DNA of 64,000 nt from positions 372,001 to 436,000 of the forward strand of contig OY762938.1 in the NCBI GenBank assembly GCA_963667075.1. The letters are read 5' to 3'. The translations under genes and the position numbers were made by a program. Source of the DNA: G963667075 sp963667075. Lineage in GTDB: Bacteria > Pseudomonadota > Alphaproteobacteria > Micavibrionales > Micavibrionaceae. Positions within the stretch are counted from its first letter, which is position 1; the number at the start of each line of letters is the position of its first letter. This document shows positions 44,049 to 51,374 of the stretch, piece after piece. The notes beneath the pieces were generated by a model. It saw nothing but the letters and a program-made list of their open reading frames with translations. It did not search any database and was not told the DNA's origin.

Positions 44049-44792
44049 ATGTCCAGAGAACTTTTCTTCATTGAAACACCACAAGGGCGCATTGCTGCAT
44101 CAAAAGTCGGTTGGGATCAGGCGTATTCTTCCGTTGTTCTTATGGCACACGGTTTCAGTCCGGATGCCGGAATGACAGAAAATGCCAAGATCTTTTTTGA
44201 CACCTCCAACCTGTTTGCTGCATCAAACATTGCCTCTATGGCTTTTGACTTTTTAGGAAATGGACAAAGTGATGGGCATTTTCGTGAGATTTCACCCAAT
44301 CAAAGAATTGAAACTGTTATTTTCCTGATCGACTGGCTAAAAGATCAGATTAACAAACCTCTTTTCCTTTTGGGCTTTAGTATGGGCGGCGCCATCAGTG
44401 TCTATTCAGCAGCCAAAAGAGAAAAAGACTTAAAAGGCCTCCTGACATGGTCTTGTGTTCCAAGCTTTGATAAAAAATCCCCGAGTGCCACATGGTTTCA
44501 GGACAAGCCTGATTTCTCCATGGTAGATACTATCGGCGATGTTTTTTACACAGACAAGCCAGATCAAACCATTGCAGACACGTATATAGGCTTATCTCTT
44601 CCCAAACTCCAAATTCAAGGAGATCAGGACTATCCGGGTTTCAGGGAAGAATTCACGGCTTTCTATGCCAAGGCAAAAGAGCCAAAAGAACACATCATCA
44701 TACCGGAGGCAGACCATTCCTTTATGAAAGTGCACGGCCGCACTCTTTTGATGGAAAACAGCCGTGACTGGATATTAAAGAATATAAGCTAG
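44049..44792 (+). CDS. Alpha/beta-hydrolase (lysophospholipase/esterase-like)
   Basis: 247 aa. Catalytic triad visible: nucleophile Ser in LGFSMGG (GxSxG), Asp in QIQGDQDYPGF, His in PEADHSF. The oxyanion region is MAHGFSPDAG. Cytoplasmic, no signal peptide. Substrate unknown; the YfbB/hydrolase-4 type of fold suggests small esters. Transcribed alone with its own promoter and converging with the beta-helix protein. Possibly accessory cargo. Confidence 0.87.
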   Translation: MSRELFFIETPQGRIAASKVGWDQAYSSVVLMAHGFSPDAGMTENAKIFFDTSNLFAASNIASMAFDFLGNGQSDGHFREISPNQRIETVIFLIDWLKDQINKPLFLLGFSMGGAISVYSAAKREKDLKGLLTWSCVPSFDKKSPSATWFQDKPDFSMVDTIGDVFYTDKPDQTIADTYIGLSLPKLQIQGDQDYPGFREEFTAFYAKAKEPKEHIIIPEADHSFMKVHGRTLLMENSRDWILKNIS

Positions 44793-44808
44793 AGCATCAT
44801 AACGCGCC

Positions 44809-46098
44809 CTAACCCAATGTTCTGGGTCTGCACACTTCCTGTGCCCGGGAAGCCTCTATAATTGCCTTTTCCTTTGCATAGAATTGCTCAATAAAAACCA
44901 TTGGATCAAACTCTCCTGTTTCAAACCCCTTTAAATAGGGTTTAAGTTTTGTACGATAGCCTTCCGTATGTTGCTCCTTAAGACTGTCTGTATTTTTCCA
45001 TGCATCTGGAACAGAAAACAACGACGTATCATCTATTGTTTTTATGATACGGCCTTTTCCTACAACCACCGAATTCTTTGGTATATCTGTGTTAATTTCA
45101 GCACCGGCCCCAATAATGGCCCCCTCTCCGATAGATAGAGTTTGACCAGCAGGCACATTGATTGTTGCTTTTGCTCCGACCCAAACATTTTTTCCAATAA
45201 TGAGTTGTGCATCTTCAGGAACATTAACGCTCGTAAACGGCGCAAAAAGCGTTCCTTCTCCAATTCTTGCCTTCCCATGATAGGCATGAGCTGAATTCCG
45301 ATTGATAAAAAAGAGCCCTTCTGCCTGAACATTCTCAGCACTTCCTACAAACACAGGAGGAATACAAATTGCCTCTTTGCCAAACGCTTTTATAAAGGAT
45401 GGCAAATCATCTATCCTGCTTAAAGTTTGTTCATCGTTTACCGGGACACTAGCCTCCCAGACTTTTTTAAGGTCGGGAGACGTGTTTGTTTCTTCAAGGG
45501 ACTGTGCCGGTGATCCTTCAACAATTGAATTCTCCGGAACAGAGCGAAGAACCAGACTATCCCGTTTAACAACAGCGTTGTTTCCTATCACAACGGGTTT
45601 CCCGCTAGAAGAACTGTTAACAATAACAGAGCCTTGCTCGATTTTTACATTATCACCGATAATAACTGGCGCCACTCTATCCAGACAACGTTGATCTGGA
45701 TGAATACCGTGAAAGACTGTTACAATCTGAACATCATTTCCAATCTCGCAGTTCCGACCTATTTGAATTCCCCCATGTGCTACAAAATTGCATCCGGTTC
45801 CAATAAACGTGCCTCTGCCAATTTTCACCCTTAAAAAATATTCTCCAGAAATATCTGGCGGTATATTAATTTCCTCTAAATCTTCTTTGGAACATGCAGA
45901 AAAAAGCCTTTGTTTTGCTGTAAAATCAGGTTTTGCCTTATACTGTTCCGCTAAATATTGGTCTGCCGCTCTGATGGATAGAAGAAGTTCGCTATGCCAA
46001 AGAAAATGTGGCAACGCATTTGCTGCCATAAAATTGTATCCGGCAAGAAAGCTCTCTTCAGAAAATGTATTAAAGTGAGGTGATAGTCCTTGTTTCAT
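44809..46098 (-). CDS. Double left-handed beta-helix (hexapeptide) acyltransferase-like protein
   Basis: 429 aa with two hexapeptide-repeat domains. The first (about 75-205) has the maltose/NodL-type acetyltransferase layout: GRGTFIGTGCNFVAHGGIQI, then VFHGIHPDQR with the conserved His, IIGDNVKIEQGSVI. The second (about 265-360) repeats the fold: GEGTLFAPFTSVNVPEDAQL, IIGKNVWVGAKATINVPAG, IIGAGAEINTDIPKNSVVVG, without that His. Some sugar or antibiotic O-acetyltransferase role is likely for domain 1. C-terminal 70 residues are helical. Acceptor unknown. Confidence 0.82.
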   Translation of the reverse strand: MKQGLSPHFNTFSEESFLAGYNFMAANALPHFLWHSELLLSIRAADQYLAEQYKAKPDFTAKQRLFSACSKEDLEEINIPPDISGEYFLRVKIGRGTFIGTGCNFVAHGGIQIGRNCEIGNDVQIVTVFHGIHPDQRCLDRVAPVIIGDNVKIEQGSVIVNSSSSGKPVVIGNNAVVKRDSLVLRSVPENSIVEGSPAQSLEETNTSPDLKKVWEASVPVNDEQTLSRIDDLPSFIKAFGKEAICIPPVFVGSAENVQAEGLFFINRNSAHAYHGKARIGEGTLFAPFTSVNVPEDAQLIIGKNVWVGAKATINVPAGQTLSIGEGAIIGAGAEINTDIPKNSVVVGKGRIIKTIDDTSLFSVPDAWKNTDSLKEQHTEGYRTKLKPYLKGFETGEFDPMVFIEQFYAKEKAIIEASRAQEVCRPRTLG

Positions 46099-46335
46099 TT
46101 TGATCTCCCTAAAAAGTTACACAGACGGAAAAACAGGCACACACAACGCTGGCTGTTTTCCGTATCTCACCTCTGAAGCATCATATATTTAGGAAATAAA
46201 ACTCAATTAAATAGTTGATATATATAGGATATTTCTACCTATGCGCAAAAATGCCACACCGGTCCAAACCTTCAAGTGATAAAAAAGTTGATGACCTCTG
46301 ATTGCTTTTAACCAGATGTAAAACCCATAAAAAAA

Positions 46336-46355
46336 AGCCCTCATAGCAGAGGGCT
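46336..46355 (-). terminator. Terminator of the XRE regulator gene
   Basis: AGCCCTC / GAGGGCT stem (46336-46342 with 46349-46355) followed leftward by a T8 run; 25 bp after the stop codon. Confidence 0.88.
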
Positions 46356-46379
46356 AACAAACAAAAATGAAAATATGAT

Positions 46380-46775
46380 CTAAAGGTCCTGTTCGAAGCT
46401 TTTTGTAATCAGAATGTGCTCGGATTCCTTGGATTTTTCGATAGACCGGCAAAGATCAAAAAGAAGCTGCTGCGTTTCACAGGACATATTGCTGATTTCT
46501 GCGACAGCATTTAAAACGATTTTATCATAACGCTCGTCTTGAGAATAATCTTCCTCTTCCCCATAGAAATAGCCAATTGGAACCTTAAATATGCGGGCAC
46601 ATTGTGCTAGACGTTCAGGAGAAATACGGTTTTCTCCTATTTCGTATTTAAAGATTTGTTGACCTCGGACGCCAATTCTGGCGCCAAGCTCATCCATCGG
46701 CATTTTTTGGCTCTGGCGAATTAATGACAAACGCCTGCCAAGAGCTCTGTTGAACTCCTCTTCTTTCGCATTCAC
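46380..46775 (-). CDS. XRE/Cro-family transcriptional regulator
   Basis: 131 aa. HTH at about residues 8-62: ALGRRLSLIRQSQKMPMDELGARIGVRGQQIFKYEIGENRISPE, typical of alphaproteobacterial XRE proteins (the RGQQIFKYE recognition helix). The C-terminal half is helical. The GTG at 46775 is preferred: GGAG lies 8 nt upstream, whereas the ATG at 46832 falls inside a perfect 28-bp palindrome (46822-46849) that is likely the operator of this gene. Probably autoregulatory. Confidence 0.82.
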   Translation of the reverse strand: MNAKEEEFNRALGRRLSLIRQSQKMPMDELGARIGVRGQQIFKYEIGENRISPERLAQCARIFKVPIGYFYGEEEDYSQDERYDKIVLNAVAEISNMSCETQQLLFDLCRSIEKSKESEHILITKSFEQDL

Positions 46776-46821
46776 TGCTCTTTCTCCCGTTTTTCCATAC
46801 ACATCAAAAACAGATTTTTTA

Positions 46822-46849
46822 CAAAGTCTCATTCACCAATGAGACTTTG
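46822..46849. promoter_or_regulatory. Perfect 12+4+12 palindrome upstream of the XRE gene
   Basis: CAAAGTCTCATT, CACC spacer, AATGAGACTTTG. Candidate binding site for the XRE protein encoded just downstream. Confidence 0.7.
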
Positions 46850-47011
46850 ACGTTCAGACATCACGCAACCCTGATACCAATCACCATTCAATGCATGTTT
46901 ATCGGTATTCGTCCTTTTCTTCTGTTTTTGGGTGAGAAGCCGCCTCTTCCATAATGTGTGTGGGGGAAATGGCTTTTTTTCGAGACAACTTCTCAACTAA
47001 AAACAAAAAAT

Positions 47012-47049
47012 GGCGGGATGCGCATAAGTGTGTGGGAGCACATCCCGCC
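47012..47049 (-). terminator. Terminator of the 111-aa gene
   Basis: GGCGGGATG (47012-47020) pairs with CATCCCGCC (47041-47049), followed leftward by ATTTTTTGTTTTT. It lies 11 bp after the stop. Confidence 0.8.
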
Positions 47050-47059
47050 CACCCATTTT

Positions 47060-47395
47060 CTAGTTTACCGCAACTCTTCTAATGGTTTGTCTGTCCGCTA
47101 TGGCGATTTGCTCCATCAGCCACTGCGCATAAGGCGAGCCATTTCTTAAAACAGCAGCCTCATAAATATCTTCCAGTTCATCGCTTTCATTAGCTGGGAC
47201 AGTATTAAAAATCTTGAGCAACAGATAATCCGCTTCCTCACGCAAAAGCTTTTCACTTTGCAAGATTTCATCATCTGTCATTGTTTTGGGATTGCGTTTT
47301 AATACGTCTTCGATAGACACTGCTAAATTGAAACACCCTGTCACATATAACGCATTAGTTAAAATACTGTCCCGCAGGCAGGATTTTTGTTGCAT
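47060..47395 (-). CDS. Hypothetical helical protein
   Basis: 111 aa, predicted all-helical and acidic, with two cysteines (SCLRDS, VTGCFNL) near the N-terminus. GGA is 7 nt before the ATG. No family recognised. It has its own terminator and lies between an XRE regulator and a broken virB2-like gene, so it belongs to the accessory region. Confidence 0.65.
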   Translation of the reverse strand: MQQKSCLRDSILTNALYVTGCFNLAVSIEDVLKRNPKTMTDDEILQSEKLLREEADYLLLKIFNTVPANESDELEDIYEAAVLRNGSPYAQWLMEQIAIADRQTIRRVAVN

Positions 47396-47481
47396 GATTT
47401 TCCAATAACCGCTTTAGCTCAACGTCTAACAACAACGAACTTAACGACTTGAAATTCCGGTTTTCCGGGGAAGGCGGAGCT

Positions 47482-47655
47482 ATGTCTAAAAACATACTGA
47501 TCGTAATTTTATTTGGAGCGGCACTCTTTTATGCGGACGATGCCCATGCGCAAGCCCTGTTTGATTCAGGCACCAATTTTCTAACAGCCCTGCAAACTCT
47601 TCTAACATCCACATGGGCCCGCATCATTGCCATTAACGGGCTCTTGAAAAAGTAG
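47482..47655 (+). pseudogene. VirB2/TrbC-like pilin gene, 3'-truncated
   Basis: 57 codons from the ATG at 47482 (GGCGGAG upstream). Signal peptide (ILIVILFGAALFYADDAHAQ), then LFDSGTNFLTALQTLLTSTWARIIAI, the start of a VirB2/TrbC conjugative pilin. The family continues with a second transmembrane helix; here the sequence turns into NGLLKK-stop. The break coincides with the point where the oppositely oriented membrane gene also loses its end. Remnant of a type IV secretion region. Confidence 0.75.
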
Positions 47656-48062
47656 AGTAAGAAAGCATAGCCTAATGTCCCAAAGAATTGCCCTGCGGGT
47701 AAATGGTAGGCCCATAATATCGGGGTTGAGAGCCATGCTTCATACTGCCCCCCTATAGAGGAAAAAAAGCGGATCATTTCTCCTTCATGGAAGAAGAGAT
47801 TAAAGACATTATCGGGAAAGACGCTTCCATAAAAAACCTGTGTCATCTGGATGGGCCCGATAACCCATTTTGTCAAGCTGCCATACATAATGATCCCGGC
47901 CAGAACGGAAATAGCAGAGGCCGATAAAATGTATTTAAGCTCGGCCTGTATTAGAAAGAAGAGCCCCATCCACAATAAAGCCATAGGGCCTGTGGACGAA
48001 ACAGCTAGAAACGAGCTATTATTGGAAAGCTGTCTTATGGTTTTAAAAGAATTCCTAAACAT
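47529..48062 (-). pseudogene. Membrane protein gene, 3'-truncated by the same junction
   Basis: About 177 codons. Three to four hydrophobic helices (MALLWMGLFFLIQAELKYIL, ISVLAGIIMYGSLTKWVIG, a segment around FGTLGYAFLLYFFKS). From about 47650 leftward it merely reads the antisense of the virB2-like gene and adds a basic tail (RAHVDVRRVCRAVRKL) unlike the rest. So the true 3' part is missing. Family not recognised; the company suggests a conjugation gene. Confidence 0.55.
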
Positions 48063-48125
48063 GGATGATAATGTAAAAAACTTTTTTTATGAGATTCTAT
48101 AAAACTAAAGACAAACCCAAAACCA

Positions 48126-48154
48126 TTGACAAATATACGGCAATGCCGTATAGT
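48126..48154 (+). promoter_or_regulatory. higBA promoter with palindromic operator
   Basis: TTGACA, 17-bp spacer, TATAGT. A perfect palindrome TATACGGCAATGCCGTATA (48134-48152) fills the spacer and overlaps the -10 box, the place expected for HigA autorepression. Confidence 0.8.
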
Positions 48155-48165
48155 AAGGGTATAGG

Positions 48166-48510
48166 ATGCAAACTGTTGTAGAGTTACCGGAGTTTATTAA
48201 ATGCGCCAAGAAACTGGGGCTTTCTGATGAAGAAAGAGAGACTATTGTTGATTTGATAGCCTCTGATCCGGAGGCCGGCGACGAAATTTCCGGCACAGGT
48301 GGCATGCGAAAACTGAGAATTGCCAGAAAAGACAAAGGGAAAAGTGGCGGTTATCGGGTTATTACCTTTTTTACTGGCGTTGATATTCCGGTTTTCTTGG
48401 TGACCATTTACGGCAAGAACCAAAAAGCCAATATAACAGGTGCAGAGAAAAGTATTATGAAGGCTTTTGCCAACTCGATTATCGAGATTTACAGGAGTAA
48501 AAAGAAATGA
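48166..48510 (+). CDS. higB: Type II toxin, RelE/HigB family
   Basis: 114 aa. RelE/HigB mRNA interferase fold: FIKCAKKLGLSDEERETIVDLIASDPEAG, then GTGGMRKLRIARKDKGKSGGYRVITFF and VTIYGKNQKANIT, the usual DUF4065/RelE-like order of core strands. Expected to cut mRNA in the ribosome. The toxin gene comes first, as in HigBA. It overlaps the antitoxin by 4 nt (ATGA). Confidence 0.9.
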   Translation: MQTVVELPEFIKCAKKLGLSDEERETIVDLIASDPEAGDEISGTGGMRKLRIARKDKGKSGGYRVITFFTGVDIPVFLVTIYGKNQKANITGAEKSIMKAFANSIIEIYRSKKK

Positions 48511-48803
48511 GCGAAGTATCCGATAGCATGATCAAAGGAATGGAAGAAGCTCTCGCCTTTGCAAAAGGCGAGAAAATTTCTGCGACCGTTCATATACCGG
48601 AAGAAATCAATGTCCGCCGTATTCGTAAAAAACTGAATATGAGCCAGCGCATTTTCGCGGATTATTTCGGCGTCAATCTGCGCACTATTCAAGATTGGGA
48701 ACAAGGACGCCGCGTCCCGACAGGCGCAGCCAAAAACTTCCTTTTTGTAATAGACCAGGAACCCGACGCCGTTCGCCGCGCCCTTATCGAAGGCAACGCT
48801 TAA
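48507..48803 (+). CDS. higA: HigA-type antitoxin (XRE)
   Basis: 98 aa. The HTH domain is INVRRIRKKLNMSQRIFADYFGVNLRTIQDWEQGRRVPTG, the usual HigA/XRE antitoxin domain; the N-terminal 40 residues probably cover the toxin. Binds its own promoter (palindrome at 48134-48152) and neutralises HigB. Confidence 0.92.
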   Translation: MSEVSDSMIKGMEEALAFAKGEKISATVHIPEEINVRRIRKKLNMSQRIFADYFGVNLRTIQDWEQGRRVPTGAAKNFLFVIDQEPDAVRRALIEGNA

Positions 48804-48816
48804 TCACAAAAACCCA

Positions 48817-49485
48817 TCATACAACCTTATTAAAATCAAAGTCTTTTGTATATTCCAGTATCTCATTCATTAGAGACGTAAGGCTATAAACTATTTTACT
48901 GTTTACTCCTTCCAAAACCCGAGTTCTTTCTTTTGCTTGCCCCATCATATTTTCACTACTTACAGAAAAAGTCACAAGCCCTGTTCGTACGAGCGATTGT
49001 TGTATAGAGAGATATTCAGGAAACCTTTCCTTCAATTCATTCTCTCCTGGGTCTACGGTGTTTACTAATACTCCGTCTTTCATACCATAATGAGTATTTA
49101 TAGGCTTGACTGCACCTTTAATCATTATTCCCAACACTGTAACTTCATCCTCGCTTAAACCAGAAAGTGTGTTCGCGTATTTTAAGAAGGAAGAAGCTTT
49201 TACAGCATTTTTTTCTGCCATCCCGTTAATAACTCGGGCCATTAAACACAAATTATTCTTCGCAACACCCTCTTCTGCATCACGGATCAAACGAAAAAAA
49301 ATACTTATTAATTCGTCCTCATCAGCTCGATGAAAGTTCCCTTGTCGGAACTCGGACAAAACGATCTCCTGCAACAGGTTATGGCGTTTTTTCATAAGCT
49401 TATCGATCGCACTACTAGCTGTACTAGTGGGAACACCCACAACACTTAAACAATCGCCTAATATTCCACCAACTATATTGGTCAT
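48817..49485 (-). CDS. Hypothetical helical protein of the accessory region
   Basis: 222 aa. N-terminus with a Gly-rich hydrophobic start (TNIVGGILGDCLSVVGVPTSTASSAIDKLM), then long helices (KKRHNLLQEIVLSEFRQG; LISIFFRLIRDAEEGVAKNN). The pattern A-I-D-K-x-L-x-x-R-x-x-x-x-x-E-I-L is one I associate with small proteins of phage or mobile regions in alphaproteobacteria, function unknown. Convergent with higA. Confidence 0.7.
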   Translation of the reverse strand: MTNIVGGILGDCLSVVGVPTSTASSAIDKLMKKRHNLLQEIVLSEFRQGNFHRADEDELISIFFRLIRDAEEGVAKNNLCLMARVINGMAEKNAVKASSFLKYANTLSGLSEDEVTVLGIMIKGAVKPINTHYGMKDGVLVNTVDPGENELKERFPEYLSIQQSLVRTGLVTFSVSSENMMGQAKERTRVLEGVNSKIVYSLTSLMNEILEYTKDFDFNKVV

Positions 49486-49611
49486 TTAACCTCCTACAAA
49501 ACCACAAAAAGTAGCTGTTCTACCGTATATAGAAAAAAACTACCCCATTTATCAAAATTAGAACTACAAAAATAATATACTCCCATAAGATTTTAAAACT
49601 AAAAAACCTTT

Positions 49612-49953
49612 CTAATCTATCCGGTAAATATAGTTTGTGCCGGCGATACAGGTTTGCGTGTAATCCATGGAGAGATCACGACCTATGGCATCAAAGTCTA
49701 TATAGTTTTGCAGTGCCTCTGGGATCTCCCCAAACAGACCTTCATCAATAAACTCGATTACAAGATCCTCCATTCTATCGCACTCATAAATCTGGATATC
49801 AAACTGGTCCGGATTATCCTGCTCCAGATTAAAATCATAGCCCGCTTCACCAACGGCCAGAATAACGTTGATCTTTTGCCAGTCTTCCCAATCATCTACG
49901 GCATCAAAAAAAGAAGGAATATCGCCCTGATGAATACCGAGTGCTTTGAACAA
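49612..49953 (-). pseudogene. ArdA-like antirestriction protein, N-terminally truncated
   Basis: 113 codons. The C-terminal two thirds of an ArdA-type DNA mimic: AGYDFNLEQDN, VIEFIDEGLFGEIPEALQNYIDFDAIGRDL, then SMDYTQTCIAGTNYIYR. Strongly acidic. Only a TTG start exists; the open frame continues 16 codons upstream (Q-F-I-D-G-E-E...) to a double stop without any ATG, so the N-terminal domain is missing. ArdA blocks type I R-M enzymes, relevant to the hsd operon 6 kb away. Confidence 0.7.
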
Positions 49954-50082
49954 TGCGCAATCTATTTCTTCCCCGTCAATAAACTGGTGAAGTGGTCCTG
50001 TTTATTAGACAGGTAAGCGGCGATTTTAAGGGGGATTTTTGTTGTTATGATATGCCTTTGCTTTTGACATCTTGCTTTTGAT

Positions 50083-51267
50083 TTATTCTCTGGCTTTCTT
50101 TTCAGTATTCTTTTTTGTTAGTGGATGCTCTTGTCCTTGCCGTAGGACATAATAACCAAGGCCGTTTATAATACGGACTATAAAATCTGTTTTTTTATAA
50201 TGTTCTCGCAAAGCACGCGTGATACTCTTTTCATCCATGGTTTCAATCCACTTCAACTTATCACCCAATTTCCATTCGAGCGGATCCCTTGTCATTTCAA
50301 GCGTTATGTTTTTCAGTTTTACACCTTTACCAAAAACTTCTTCAAAACGGTCTATGGCACCTTCTCCGCTCTCATAAAAATTAAACTCTTTTCTTTGATA
50401 GACAAGTTCCATAGACGATGGGTCATTCAAATCCCGAAAGTAAACAAAAGTCGGATACTGCCACGACAGAACATTCTCTTTAACACCTTCAAGTGCTGCG
50501 TAATATTCTGGCATGCTTGAAATTTGATAGCTATTCATACGAATAAGACCTGGCACGGTTGGGAATGTTTGATTAATTAATGAAGAAAACTTATTTCCTG
50601 CATTCGCCGTGTCAGGCATGATTGCAAAAACAACGCCGCGTTTTCCTAAGTCAATATAAGCTGCCTCACCTCTAATAAAGTGCTTATTTGCTAGGTTATA
50701 CATATTTTCTTTATCCGCAGGAGGCACATATATTTCTTGTAATGTGGTGCCTGATTTCACACCCTCGGGCGTATCGATATAAATTTCCATACGACAGCGC
50801 ACAGAACGCGCCGTTGTCCTGGAAAACGTATTTTTCAAATCAAACACAGCAATCAGAGAATCAAACCAACCTAGATATCCCTTATTCTTAGCTTTTAATC
50901 TTTTTTCCCTTTTTTCTTGTACTTCTCGCTCTACGTCTATGGCGTTGCTTTTTTCATCACGAAGGCGTTGAATAGCAGCTTGATACTCAGTTAAATGCTT
51001 ATTTTCATCTATAATTTTCTGCCAATAGCCTTCCCTTTCAAAGAAATCTTTCCTCCTCCAACTATTTGAGAATTTATAAAAATCTAAAAGCCTGACTTGT
51101 GCGTAGACATTTCCTGCGTTGGCGACTTCCTCTAATTTTTGAAGATTCCATACTTTATTTTCCGGAGCATCATAAGCCGCGATAGAAGATTTGAATAGGA
51201 AAGTGCCTGTAAAAACAACAATAAAGAGCAAGATAAAGGCAAAATGTAATGTTGATCTTCTATTCAT
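50083..51267 (-). CDS. Membrane-anchored periplasmic protein, unknown
   Basis: 394 aa. One N-terminal transmembrane helix (LHFAFILLFIVVFTGTFLF), a charged coiled segment (about 80-130), then a beta-rich domain with GEAAYIDLGKRGVVFAIMPDT and FVYFRDLNDPSSMELVY, and the FGKGVKLKNITLEMTRDP block common to an alphaproteobacterial family of unknown function. ATG at 51267; longer frames run into the AAA+ gene's 3' end. Third gene of a probable unit: 62-aa membrane protein, AAA+ ATPase, this protein. Confidence 0.75.
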   Translation of the reverse strand: MNRRSTLHFAFILLFIVVFTGTFLFKSSIAAYDAPENKVWNLQKLEEVANAGNVYAQVRLLDFYKFSNSWRRKDFFEREGYWQKIIDENKHLTEYQAAIQRLRDEKSNAIDVEREVQEKREKRLKAKNKGYLGWFDSLIAVFDLKNTFSRTTARSVRCRMEIYIDTPEGVKSGTTLQEIYVPPADKENMYNLANKHFIRGEAAYIDLGKRGVVFAIMPDTANAGNKFSSLINQTFPTVPGLIRMNSYQISSMPEYYAALEGVKENVLSWQYPTFVYFRDLNDPSSMELVYQRKEFNFYESGEGAIDRFEEVFGKGVKLKNITLEMTRDPLEWKLGDKLKWIETMDEKSITRALREHYKKTDFIVRIINGLGYYVLRQGQEHPLTKKNTEKKARE

Positions 51268-51374
51268 ATCACACGCTTTTTCCTTACCGAGACTCTTATA
51301 GGTTGAAGGATAAATACAGTATAATTGGCTGAGGTTATAAAACAACCAGCCCCTTTGAGAATCTGTCCCTTTTT

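Noticed and set aside
46776..46832. Longer N-terminus of the XRE protein from the ATG at 46832
   Set aside because: No ribosome site and the codons lie in a perfect palindrome that looks like an operator; the GTG at 46775 has GGAG.
49654..50016. 120-aa plus-strand frame
   Set aside because: Antisense to the ArdA-like fragment with no recognisable motif.
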